DNA of 64,000 nucleotides, from the NCBI RefSeq assembly GCF_000764305.2, contig NW_025947093.1, forward strand, positions 62,001 through 126,000, read 5' to 3'. Shown here piece by piece: positions 11,838-22,710 of the stretch. The first letter of the stretch is position 1. Each line of letters begins with the position of its first letter. The position numbers and the translations under genes are program-made. The notes under the pieces were generated by a model. The model searched no databases, had not been told where the DNA came from, and saw only the letters and a list, made by a program, of their open reading frames with translations. The DNA is from Hyalella azteca. Taxonomy: Eukaryota; Arthropoda; Malacostraca; Amphipoda; Hyalellidae.

Positions 11838-14308
11838 CCATCAAACAGGGTAATAAGGGATGGTTTTGAGCGTTTTTCCCTTATAACTTCTCACCATGAA
11901 ACATTTCATAAACAAGTTTTGGCTCAGTTTAAAGGTATTTGTGAGGGCTATTGTATGGCATCTTTGAAAAAATTCCATATGCAATTTGTAACGAGCCAGA
12001 TGCGAAATAAAAGCCTCATGAACTAACCCTGGGAATGGGGTAATAATGGCCACTTGAAATAAAACTTAATTTTAAAATGTTTGAAATATGCAGTGTTCTC
12101 ATCCATTACTAACAGTAATCTGAAGTCTTCCTCTTCCTTTGTAGATGATGTAGATGTAGAACAAATGATATATTCTGTGATTTTTACTTGTTTTTCCTTT
12201 CTTGATATGATATTACCTCTTCCATACATTACAGTATTATTGATGTCATATTACCTAATCCATGGACATGCCATTTAGCATTGACAACAACCTTGTCCAC
12301 AGCAAGCTTCATATCAGCAGCCATGTAGCATTTCTTCTTTAGGTAAGCTTACAGGATGGCTTGTAATTTTGCACCATATTAATTGAGTCAAGTGAATTCA
12401 CTATAACAAAAAAGATTGTAAAAACATACCTGAAACACAAAGGAATAATTTAGTGACAACCCATTATATTTTTTGAGAAAAAAATCATAGTTTAGGTTAA
12501 TAACTTTACATTCAATGTTGCCTGGTTAAAATTCTATCTATGACATTCTATGCACAGTTGGGTGATGACCGATAATGCACTAATTTTTTGTCAAGTGAAG
12601 TTTTTTTGCTGAGCGAGGTAAATCTAATCAAAATTCTTTGCTGTTAATTGATTTTCTTAGAACTGGAGCCTTTGCTAACCAAGGCTCTACTGTAACTGCG
12701 TTTTTAGGGGTGGGTGTCCCTTATTACCCTGGGGGGTGTCCCTTATTACCCCATCGTGTGGAAATGGCTACCATTTTCTTTCTGGAATGCGATATGCTAA
12801 TTCTGTCAATCACATTTTGAAGGGGAGCATCTAGGTGGAAAATCGACGGTATTGGCTTTCCCGGTGTTTAGTCTTATCTTAAAGCTGACATTCTTAGCTA
12901 TCCAATGTTACCAACACCATCTCTGTACATTGATTTATGCAATCACAACACATCCCGTAAGGGAGGGGGTTTTGGAGTTCTATAACAAATAAGATAGGGG
13001 GAAATTAGCTGCCAAGCACTTAAGTAGAGTGTTAGCTTGAGCTGCAGTTCAGTTACCCGCCTGGCGTTGTACAGGGTGGTGTGCATGCAGTCACTCCCAC
13101 CATCCTTGACTGGAATCAAGCTCCAGTAACATTTAGTTTCATATCCTTGCTACATTGAGTACCTATTGCGATGCAGGCGGGTTTTTGTTGCGCTCTCCTG
13201 AACATTCATACCTATTGTCACGGCAAACCTATCTCCTGCTAGAGTTTTGAAGCTACAGCGATGAGACATATACCATTTGATTCGCAATTAAAATATCTAG
13301 AAATGGTAAGTTTTTTTCAGTTTTGTTATGGTTTTGAAAATATTTTGAAAGGGGGGAGGGAATTTTTTAATTTTGAAAGGGGGAAAATCTAAAATTTTTG
13401 AAAATTTTGCAAAAAATTCTACCCCCATCCACAAAAATTCAAAATTCAAAACAAGCTACAACAAATCGATAGATATGGTCCTTACTCATCAAATGATATG
13501 CACCTTGATGTTGTAGCATCAAAGTCCTAAGAGGAGATAGACTTCTGTAGTAATCCCTTTGTAGCCATTTTCCAAGAATTTCATGTTTTCTTTCATTTTT
13601 TTTAAATTTACATGAACAAAAAAGTCTTAGAATTCCATTTCACGTAGGTGTACAAAGTTTCAAAGTGATCCATCCATAAATAAAAAGTTTTTTCACCACA
13701 TAGATGCTCCCCTTAAGCCAACACCTGTGTGCAACTTTAATGTAAGTACAATTTTTTAATACGGTTAATATTTTTTTTTTCTACAGACCTTAGCAGAGGT
13801 AATTTTCCAAAATCTCACTTTTCACACTTTTTTCAAGGATTTTTTGAGGTAGTTAATGTATGATGAAAGGTGGTAAATGTATGATTTCTTAACTTGTTTT
13901 ATGCTACATAGATAGTAAAAATGTTTAACTTTATGCCACTATTTTTAGTTTTGCAATATTTCAATTAGTTTAGCTGCTACAACATTCCTACAAAATGTTG
14001 GACTGTTCCTTATTACTCCGCCTGTCCTTATTACCGTAAAATGGGGTTACTTTGACCGGCGGGGTAACTTTGACCACTTTTCGTTTTTTTAACAAAAACC
14101 CCTAAAACTCAAAAATGATTACTTTTTTTGACATTACATCAAAACTATGAGAGGCAGGAGCCAGCAATTTATGGTGAGTAAAGCTAGAGTATAGACCTGT
14201 ATTTTGCATGTTTCAATTTAAGTTTAACTTATCTAGTAAAAAAATGGCATCATTTTGAAATAAAAAAGTGGTCAAAGTTACCCCAGTTTACGGTACCCTG
14301 TTTGAGGG
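11838..14308. mobile_element. Second TA-target TIR element, right end split by a nested copy
   Basis: The left end CCATCAAACAGGGTAATAAG follows TA at 11836-11837. The right end, with 14034-14293 removed, reads cttattaCCCTGTTTGAGGG followed by TA at 14309-14310, the inverted match. The interior repeats tgtcccttattacccc motifs (12713-12755). I see no transposase. It interrupts ORF1 of the non-LTR element. Confidence 0.82.
14034..14293. mobile_element. Short copy of the TAAAATGGGGTTAC TIR family, inserted in another element's terminus
   Basis: Termini CCGTAAAATGGGGTTAC and GTTACCCCAGTTTACGG are flanked by TA at both sides (14032-14033 and 14294-14295). Interior blocks (gagaggcaggagccagcaat, agtatagacctgtattttgc) are the reverse complement of 10885-10935 in the larger copy, so this is an internal-deletion derivative of that family. 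Confidence 0.9.
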
Positions 14309-14746
14309 TACTCCTTGAACTGATCCACATATTTGGTCTATTGTTTAGGCCAGCTTCAGAGGGTTTAGCTTGGCTAAGATAATATTTTCATCTAGGCTTC
14401 TGACATGGGCCTTTCTTGTTGATGGGGGTAGATTCTGTATTATGCTTTTACTGGATAGGTCTGCATGTACTGAGTTTCTTTTCTTTCCAGTGCTGTTGAT
14501 GGGTAGTCTGGTTGCTTATGCTGAACTTTGGTCCTGGTTGTCCTGCTCTACCATTAATTCTATGTTAGCTTGCAAGGATGGTAAAGTAGCTAAGGGTGGT
14601 GGTACTTCTTGTTGGCTTAAAGCATTATTTTTTGAGTTTACTGGATATGAACTTGCTGTTTCAGTAGCTTCTAGCTGTGGGCAGGGTTTTTTATGGATTT
14701 GCCAGCCGTGATTCAATTTCTTTGAGCTGTGATTCCATTTTTCCAA
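14309..14746 (-). pseudogene. N-terminal part of the non-LTR ORF1
   Basis: The minus frame beginning near 14746 is rich in Ser, Pro, Gln and Lys, like the disordered N-terminus of gag-like ORF1 proteins. It runs toward the TA of the inserted element, and the same element's ORF1 resumes at 11835. I infer its identity from position and orientation, not from a conserved motif. Confidence 0.6.
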
Positions 14747-15800
14747 GCTGTGAATTCCGTACCTCAGTCATGAAGAGCCATTCACAAGGCATGAATTGAT
14801 TTACAAAGTCCATGCAGGTGTTACCTCAAATCTCTAACTTTACCCTAAAACAGTCAAAACAACAACAATAACATTTGTCTTTACTGTAGGCTGAACATGT
14901 GTTAATGCAGCCTGACATGACTGCAACTATGAACCAAATGAACGATCTTCAACAAAACATTTAGGTTGACCTGTTTACATTACGATGATTATGTTTTGCA
15001 GGACATTTTGGCGGGAATGGTAAAGCAATAGTGCAGATTGCATAAGCGGAAAATTTTATGAAATGATAGGCTTGCAAAGTGCTAACAACAATTTTTCAAT
15101 CAAACAAAAATTTATGACATTTGAGCCATGAGATTTCACACCAACTGGAATTATATGATATTAGAGCCAAGATGTTTAAGAAAAAAAAAACTTTTCCAGC
15201 TCTGCCAGCAGTTAAGTCAGATTTTGATGAGCTGGCATTAGGCATGGAATATATCTACTTGGCAAGCTGTGACTGAATTTTTGGAGCCGTGGTTTTATGG
15301 ATTTGCCAGCCATGATTCCATTTCTTTGAGCTGTGATTTAATTTTTTTGAGACATTAATTCCATATTCCAGCCGTAATAAGCATTTAGGAGCAGGCAGCC
15401 ATGAACTTTTTACCAAGTCCCTTGCATGTGTTACCCCTAATCTCTAATTTTACCCTAAAAACAATTAATGCTAACATTTGTCTTCACTTGAGTGGCAACT
15501 ATTCATGAGATAATGCAGTCTGACCGCTCAGACATGACCGCAAACACACAATCTGTAGGGAAACGTTTTAGGTTGACTTGTTTCATATTGTTGTGCAAGA
15601 TATTTTGGCGGGATTGTTGAAATAGTGCAGATTGCAGAAGTTTGAAATTTTATAAAATGACGTGTGTGCAGAGTGCAAACTGCAATTTTTTCAATCAAAC
15701 AAAAATACATGACATTAGAGCTGCAAGATTTCATACCTACTAAACTGAAATTAAATTATATTAGAGCTGCAATATTTCAGAAAAAATAGGACTTTTACAG
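14692..15800 (-). repeat. Two tandem about 600-bp units at the 5' end of the non-LTR element
   Basis: Units start at 14692 and 15296 with tggatttgccagcc, and share ttctttgagctgtgatt, tctctaa.tttaccctaaaa, acatttgtctt and agtgcagattgca blocks in the same order. They lie upstream of the presumed ORF1 start. This is comparable to the 5' UTR monomers of some non-LTR elements, which carry promoter activity there; activity here is inference. Confidence 0.75.
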
Positions 15801-15829
15801 GTCTGGCTAGCACTAATTGATAAAACTCC

Positions 15830-16855
15830 TGCAGGATTTGAGTCTATCCCTTGACCGTCTATCCCTCCCGCAGCACTGAGCGCAGCCTTGCGGGTTGCCT
15901 CATCCCCAACTCAGTACCGTGACATTGAGCTGAGCGCTTCACGATATTTTTGCAAAAAATAGCACAAAAAACAATAACTGATTTCGTGTTGATTAAGGGG
16001 AACCCCCTCCCCCACTTATCATGACTGTTAACGGTCAGGACTAACCACTCATAATTATTTATTAATATTATTAGTTATTTAAACGGAGACTGACCAGTGT
16101 TGCTAGCCAAACGTTTCTGGGAAAAATGCCAGGGGTGAGAGCATCCAGAGGGACATGACATTAATGACCAGTCACCAGTGTTGCTAGGATGCTAGCCAAA
16201 AATTTCCGGGAAAAGTGCCAGAGGGATTTTGTTTTTGTGCGTGAGTAGATACACGGCTGGCTTAAATTAAGTTACCCATATATCAGTTTATATCTAGAAT
16301 AATGTACAAAGTCCTGACATTTCCATTAAAATAGTTTAAAAAATTAAATCTGGTATACAAATCAATACAAATGTCAAAATAAATCACTACAAATGCAGGA
16401 TTTGAGTCTATCCCTTGACAAACAAATCAATAATTATCATTCATCAAGCAATGAAGAAGCTCTACTGTCTCTACATGAATTAAATCATTGTTATGACAGA
16501 AATAAATTTAAATTAGAAAGAAAAATTGTATTTTAGATATAATACCTCTTAGGTTGAACATTTATTTTATTTAGGAATATCTGAGCTGTTTTCATCAGTG
16601 TCACTAATGGATGCGGGTCAACCAGCGGCCAGCGCTATACTTACGGGCTACGGCCATCGTAGAACTGCAGGATGTTGAACTTACAATCCTGGTACGGACT
16701 GGTAGAAATAGAACTGACGATCGTTTATAGATCTTAGGAATTAGGATCGCTGTTATATACGCGGCCAGCGTACTCAAGACAAGAGTTAAATATGATATAA
16801 TAGTAAATCATAAGACCACTGTTCAAAATACGATAGTCGTAGAATTTATCTACAT
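15830..16855. repeat. Left arm of an inverted repeat with 56160-57275
   Basis: Blocks in this arm occur reverse-complemented and in reverse order on the right. 15845-15990 (gcagcactgagc, aactcagtaccgtgac) matches 57160-57260. The gtgttgctagccaaacg block near 16098 matches 57030-57045. 16520-16625 matches 56400-56515. 16665-16850 (ttacaatcctggta, cggccagcgta) matches 56165-56360. A direct about 85-bp duplication of the gaccagtgttgctag segment lies at 16090-16230. Confidence 0.8.
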
Positions 16856-17010
16856 GACATAGTGATGTCGGGGCTGAAGTGTACCTAGGCCTAGGCCTGA
16901 TGTGCCCATGTGGCCTGTCGGCGACAGGCTGTCGCCGATTCTTGTCCTTTTCGTGCCTTGTTCACAGAAGATCTAAAATCGTGTCATTTGACCGGATCTT
17001 TTAAAAGTAT
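16856..17010 (-). mobile_element. Non-LTR retrotransposon 3' tail, minus orientation
   Basis: The reverse complement carries gatccggtcaaatgacac, agatcttctgtgaacaaggc, gaatcggcgacag and the terminal cgacatcactatgt, as in 20500-20630. It contains small internal duplications (ggcctaggcctag and gtcggcgacaggctgtcgcc). Confidence 0.8.
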
Positions 17011-17092
17011 TTATGTTCGTCAGTACTTATAACGCAACTGTTTTTCAAGCTGAATAGCTGAGCTGAAAACCGCCGTACAACTTACGACCACC

Positions 17093-18340
17093 TTCTTCTT
17101 CTTCTTCTTGTTACTTCTTATAGGAGCACTGGAAACTGGTCCATTTAGCCCCTTGCCTAAACAGTTTTTGGTTTACGCCTAACTATCATTTAGTAACAAT
17201 CTAAGTATCTAATAATCTGAAAGAATCTGCAAGAAAAAAACACACACACACACACACAAAACAAGAAAAAAAAAATACAAATAAAACATTGTGCCCAAAG
17301 TTTTGACACTTGTAGCACTGCCATGGGTCAGCTACAAAAGGGTTAACTTTGAACCGCTGATATCCAACATAGAGGTATGCAGGTAAAGTGCTAGAGGGGA
17401 AATTGATCTTGAACATAGAAGTCCGAATTTGTTGTTTTCCTTTTAGTATTCACTCTGCGCTTACATCCTTGTGCCCTGCTTCCTTGAGAGCAGCTGTTAG
17501 TTCCTCATCAGATATGTCCTCTCCAAATGGCCCAATGACTCCAGAACACATTGTCTGGTTCAGAGGAAGACGACACTTCACACTCCATGAGCCAAGTTTA
17601 TTTACACGTAGAAGTTGGTTCAGATCATTAGGGGCATCCTCTTTCAAAGTCACTACAAGGAGCTGGCGTCTGGAGTTCTTGTTAAAGTGGCTAATGCCCA
17701 CTTGACCAAATGGTGATTTAGCCAGAGCTGTGCTAATAGCAATATCATTAGAGAAGAACTTACTCAATGGGCGAGTGCCAGGGCCATCAGGATCTGCAAC
17801 AGGTTCTATTATAATTACTTTATTGTTAGAGTCAGGATGATTTGGGATTGGCATGGATGCGTGTTGCTGAGATTCAAATTTATCATTGGCATTCAGAAGG
17901 TTGTTGTTATAGCTTTCCAGCCTAGGTAGGAAGCCCTCAAATGTATCTGTGTCGACAGTGTCGTTAACATGTAAGTCGTCCATGTCATGTACCTCAACCT
18001 CTGGCTCTGCACTAGGTAGGACAGTGTCATTGGGGCTGAGAGGCGGCATTTGAGACCAGGTCGGTATTGCACTTCCAGAGAGATTAGGCTTAGAGAGTGA
18101 TGCAGATTGAGAGTTGGTCTCGGAGCAGTCAGATGATACTGAAGCAGTATCACCCTGTTCCTTTTTCCTGCGTTTGGGCATTTTATCCGTTTTTTGTTTA
18201 ATTTGACGGATTCAACTATTAATGCAATGAAAAATTCAACTATCAATGCAATAATCTCAATTAACTATTCGTCGTCAGATGTCGATAAATGGGCAGAAAA
18301 ACTTACACACGTCCGTTGTCGTCCGTAGCTTCAACCGGCC
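17093..18340 (-). mobile_element. ORF1-only non-LTR derivative with 12-bp target duplication and (AAG)n tail
   Basis: The 12-bp sequence CTTACGACCACC occurs at 17081-17092 and 18341-18352 and borders a 1248-bp insertion. On the minus strand the insertion runs from a 5' UTR through one gag-like frame (18181-17201) to a simple (AAG)n tail at 17093-17110. No endonuclease or RT is present. The 3' UTR contains an (AC)n run at 17238-17257. The flanking duplication and tail are the marks of target-primed reverse transcription, supplied by another element. Confidence 0.87.
17201..18181 (-). pseudogene. Gag-like ORF1 protein of a Jockey/I-type element, one in-frame stop
   Basis: The ATG at 18181 opens 243 codons: a basic KRRKK start, an acidic Ser-rich middle, then the conserved gag core with a KEDAPNDLNQLLRVNKLGSW stretch and LTAALKEAGHKDV. 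A single TGA (17452-17450) interrupts, after which the same frame resumes with the basic ILKGKQQIRTS stretch, a YQRFKVNPF..P motif and the knuckle CYKCQNFGHN. It then runs into low-complexity Phe/Val codons. ORF1 proteins of this type bind element RNA. Loss of later knuckles and the stop mark it as decayed; the stop could derive from an Arg CGA by CpG decay. Confidence 0.85.
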
Positions 18341-18359
18341 CTTACGACCACCGCGACTG

Positions 18360-18660
18360 CGGCAGTTTCATCCGCGTTGTGACGCACGCGTTACAAGGTA
18401 TTAACACGTGATTCACGGAACACATCCGCCTAACGTAGGATATACTCACTCATATAGGATAATGTATAGGATAGGACGTAGGATAAGATATATTATCCTA
18501 TGTTCAACCCACAAGATCTGGCACTACACAACCTGCCGATGTAGGGTTTATTCAACACATAGTCAACCCACTGGTAATCCCGCTACTTGTTTTGTGTCCA
18601 CTTGTAATCCCGCTACTCGCGCTGTTGTGTTCAGTGATAATCCCGCTACATTTGACCTTA
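18360..18660. repeat. Distal block of the left inverted-repeat arm, with three tagcgggattac motifs
   Basis: The reverse complement matches 55685-56020: gatgtgttccgtgaatcacg, gttgtgtagt, and repeated gtagcgggattaccagtg units (three here, two on the right). This extends the inverted homology beyond the retroelement insertion at 17093-18340. Confidence 0.8.
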
Positions 18661-18769
18661 TAATGAGTTTAGGACTTCTTAGTTTTAGGACTTCTTAGTT
18701 TTAGCCGTTTCTAAATTGGATTAGTATTAATAAGTTTTTAAATTCACTTTAATGTCAACAACCACCCGG

Positions 18770-18870
18770 CCAGAACTGTAGCAGGTAGCTGAGATCGAAC
18801 ACGCAGCTCATCGCTCCAATCTTGGTACTCTGAACTGCGCATGTATCCACATGGGTCACCCGATCCAATA
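18770..18870 (-). mobile_element. tRNA-derived SINE-like segment
   Basis: On the minus strand gtaccaagattgga is followed by gagctgcgtgttcgatctca, a B-box-like GTTCGATCTC at the expected distance from an A-box-like region. The same layout recurs at 49490-49570. No full tRNA fold is intact, so I do not call a tRNA gene. Confidence 0.6.
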
Positions 18871-19813
18871 TTCCATCTTCCTTTGTCTCTCTTTTCTTTG
18901 TCCTGGTAGAAAATTATGCTTGGTCACTCACAACACCCAAATTTACAGGAAAATGGTTAATGTGTGATGGAAGAAATGCCTTTTCAAGCTCATTAGGCAA
19001 CCTGTGGCTTGAATCGCTATCAACTATCTTCCGACGATTATTATGTATACGGGATTTTGTGATTACTTAAAAATTTATCCACAACCGCATTAAATGCATT
19101 CCTCGCTACTTCTTCATGATTTGGCATAGATGTCGTGATGTCATGTCAGACATAATTCTTATGATGTAGCTATGGACCGAAAAACACACCTTCTGCTAAT
19201 TTTACCTTCAAGATGGTTGAAATTTTCGTGACAAGTATTTAAAACACTCTCATCCTTGAAGTAATTTCACAAATTGCCTCAAAGGCCCCTATTTTCTGAG
19301 TAGAGGTGATAAAAAACTATTATATGTTATCAAAATTCTCATATGACATTTTTTCATGGACCGTGAACCAGACTTGACAGACGCTTTTTTCTGAAAAAAA
19401 TCCGTGATTTAGTTTTATTTCAATTGCGTTGGCCAGCTAAAATTTATGACAGGGTACTTTCTAATTAAATTTAAAAAACTGCAAAAAATGGAATTTTTAC
19501 ACCGAAGCCTACAAATATACTAGTATATATTGTGTTATAGGCGTTTTTTGTTCGCGGACTTGTCCGTTTTTAGGTCACCTGGCAACCCTGCTGTGAACAC
19601 CCTCGGTTGTTCACAATTTTTCTGGTCCAATGTTATTCTGTGGGTCTCAACTATCGCACTGACACAACAACTAAGGTATTTCGTATTTGTGATACCCAGT
19701 GTGTTGCTCGGGCAGCATGCACAATACTACTGAGTCCCGGACTACTTGCCAATAGTGGTTTTTATATTTTAGTTTATGAAGTATAAATTCCAAGTTTTCG
19801 TAGGTTTCCTTAG

Positions 19814-20046
19814 CCCTCTACCGCCGTATGTCACTCTCCGGGAACATAACTTTCAACTTAAATTATGCGTAAACTACTGAGTGCAGCAACATGAGGACGT
19901 TTGTACGCAACAGAGAACATTTTAAAGTTGTCGTACGTGGCGGCAACCATCAGTGCAAGTCATTTAGCGCTCACTAGAACCTATCCTTTGCGGGAAGTAG
20001 GCGCGAGACAATATTTCTCCGGTTACTCATGTCAGGCGGCAGAGGC
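19814..20046. mobile_element. MITE with piggyBac-like ends
   Basis: The ends CCCTCTACCGCCG and GGCGGCAGAGG are bordered by TTAG (19810-19813) and TTAA (20047-20050). The interior is the reverse complement of 47100-47345 (acttgcactgatggttgccg, acaaacgtcctca, ttgaaagttatgttccc). Confidence 0.72.
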
Positions 20047-20329
20047 TTAAGGTGCACGGAATCGCCTAAGGAATTGAAGCGTAAAAACCACTGTTGTGGA
20101 GTAAACCAACTTCAAGATTTTTCTTTTAGAGTATTATTAACGGACGCCATTACGCATGATCATATTGGATTTAGAATTTTCTCTTGGACGGAGTAAGGAA
20201 CGAAGTCTTTTTCACGACGTCAGAACTGAGCATGACACTATCGGCATCAATATTTATATTCCTCCTTTTGCAGGAACATTCAAGTTACCAAATCATTTGT
20301 CTCATCCTGGCAAAACTACTTTCGTCTTG

Positions 20330-20640
20330 TGTCAACTTCGCAGCTCAAACTTGATTTATCACCTTCCTCAGGCACGACTTCTCCATAAACGCGTTCAAGA
20401 ACAGACTAGATAAAGCTATGGAGAAATATATGTTCAGACTTGAAATGCCTAGCTCCTTATCGAACCCGGTGGAAGTCTAGTCGCTTCTTCAAACTATCGT
20501 CAGTCATGAAAAGATCCGGTCAAATGACACGATTTTAGATCTTCTGTGAACAAGGCACGAAAAGAATCGGCGACAGGCCACATCAGGCCTACACTTCAGC
20601 GCCGACATCACTATGTTATGTTATGATAATCGGAGATTAT
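20330..20640 (+). mobile_element. 3' end of a 5'-truncated non-LTR retrotransposon
   Basis: The segment encodes the degenerate RT tail INAFKNRLDKAMEKYMF followed by a stop, a 3' UTR and a terminal (TATGT)n. The family form of this tail (WN.LP..V....NAFKNRLD) is common at the C-terminus of CR1/Jockey-type reverse transcriptases. An inverted cataacataacatagtga-like palindrome follows at 20612-20655. Confidence 0.82.
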
Positions 20641-20655
20641 CATAACATAACAAAG

Positions 20656-22710
20656 TGATTATTCAATAATCTTAATCATATAATTATGATTAAGATATTA
20701 ATTATAAATTATTATAATATATATAAATTAATCATATAATTATAATTTCAATAATCATCTTAATAGTTGGGTGGGGTATATCTGTAAAATGGGAACTGAG
20801 ACGAATGGGCGATTGAAGAATTGGGTATGAAATATATTGCTTAAATTTTGAATGATTACCTTTATCATTGCATGAACAAAAGTTACATTGTCATTGTGGT
20901 TCTTGCACCTCCGCCACCTCATATGAATCCGGTAACTGAATGCATTTTTTACGAGTATCATACCACTAAGCTTCATGCTGGTCTCCAAGCTTTAATTCAA
21001 TGTACGTAAAGTATAATTTGTTCACAAACTCTGTAGTATTAAGATTCTGCTTCATCGCTGTACATTCACTAGAGATGTAACAGAAACTAATAAGACGTTG
21101 AGAGTGAGGCACGAAACACCAGGGATGCCAGATAGCTTAAAAAATTAGATCAGTGCTCACTGCAGTGAGTGACAGAGAGCGCATTTTCTCGTCCGTCCGT
21201 GACGTCACGGACAGACAGACGGCAATGCCGGACAAAATGCGCTAAAAAGGCCAAGTCCGCGGACAAAAAGGCCTATAATTCGATATTTACGAGTAAATTT
21301 ATAGGTTCCAGTGCAAAAAAAAATAAATTTCATTTTTCGTAGTTTTAAAATTTAATAAGGGAGTGCGCCACCAAATTTTTTTTCCGGCCAATGCAATAGA
21401 AAAAACAAAATAGCGGAATTTGTCCAGCACTTACGCGTTAAGCTCTTGAATGCACCTACGCTAACCCATGCAAGTCCTGAGCAACATTACTGAACATGGT
21501 TGGATTGCTAACGCTTGGTTACTGATTGCAGGGGGAACCATTGAAAACGTATGAATAGTATTCGTCCATGACGAATACTATTTTCTCCTAAAACTCTAGT
21601 ATTAACTTTGCAAGCGAATAAATGTTTGTAGAGATGAAATATATAATGCATATTTATTTATATGGTGCATGACCCGTTAAACGCCATTTATAATACTTAT
21701 AACTGATAGTAGATAGTATCAACGATACTGTGATGATAATGACCAACACCATCACTGATGACGGAACAGCTAGTGTATCGTCTTATATATCGCTGGTAAA
21801 ATTAGGCTTATAATGAAGAATTGTAGGAACAATATTAACGAATATTCAATGAAATCATATTTAATTAATAATACTGTGTTACATTATATACATCAAAATT
21901 TAATACCTTTTACATACAAAGAATTCACGACATTAGATCAGGTAGGAAAAACGTAGCAGTCTACATTAATTCATTTTAAATCATGAACAAATAAACAACA
22001 CTTTAAAAATAAGAATGTAAGCTTAATATTTTGTAAATAGCACCAAACATTGTAATAAATAATGTCTTGATGAACGGCAAACATCGTCTATATCTACAGT
22101 AAATATTTTATCTTAATTACTGACTAGATAAAACTGCATTAAAGCTGTCACCAATAAATGGAATGTATTCTCATTAAATAAATACTGACTAGACTAAACT
22201 GCATCGAAGCAGTCACCTTAATACTAAATATTCTTTAATACTGACCAGATTAAATACAGTGTATCGTCTTATAAGAATACTGACTAGACGATATATTGGC
22301 ACTAGATCCGTACTTAAACCTACAAAATCGAGGATATACTCTAAAAGGAACATTTTCAGGGAAAATACGTTATAGAAAAAAACCTACAATCTTCAGAGGT
22401 CATAACATCGTAATCCCACCCTCCCATCTGACGGTATTAGTAAGAAATACGCTTACAAGTAGGAGTTGGGTAGAAGCCTATCCTCTCAGTGGGAGTAAAG
22501 TAGGCCTATCCTCCCTCCCAGTGACAGTAAGTTACAGTAGAAAGCCATCCTCCAGTGGGAGTAAAGTATGCCCATCCTACCTAACAGAATGTTTAATTAG
22601 AAGCCCACACTTCACTAGCAGAAAAGTAGGAGCCCTTTTTTGTCGTAGTAAATCAGATGCTAATTCTAACTTCCATATCAGCCGCAAATTAGATTAGATT
22701 GAAGATTAGA
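20656..22710. other. AT-rich flank with imperfect repeats, no gene
   Basis: It contains an AT-rich block (20690-20760), a MITE fragment at 21178-21243, and imperfect tandem repeats. One set is aatactgactagat-type (22116-22290) and another is agtgggagtaaagtaggcctatcct-type (22440-22600). The last lies just 3' of the TPRG1-like stop and is likely 3' UTR or flank. Confidence 0.5.
21178..21243. mobile_element. Short GAC-rich MITE copy
   Basis: It begins agcgcattttctcgtccgtc and ends acaaaatgcgct, an inverted terminal pair. Inside are cgtgacgtcacgg and gacagacagac. It is preceded by the same gtgctcactgcagtgagtga leader found at 41337 and, slightly changed, at 51832. Confidence 0.75.

Larger units (their letters stand above)
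7330..15800 (-). mobile_element. Decayed Jockey/I-type non-LTR retrotransposon, interrupted by four nested DNA transposons
   Basis: Read on the minus strand, the parts occur in canonical order. Tandem 5' sequence lies at 15800-14690 and an ORF1 (gag-like) start at 14746-14309. More ORF1 is at 11835-11784, and ORF1 with CCHC knuckles at 9985-9470. A partial endonuclease lies at 8805-8394, a linker at 7837-7601 and the first part of a reverse transcriptase at 7512-7330. The element is 3' truncated before the RT palm. Frames shift and stops occur, so it is dead. The two gaps in ORF1 are exactly the two inserted DNA elements at 9986-11775 and 11838-14308. Confidence 0.85.

Noticed and set aside
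18770..18870. Functional tRNA gene
   Set aside because: Only B-box-like and partial A-box-like words are present; the arms do not pair into a full cloverleaf.
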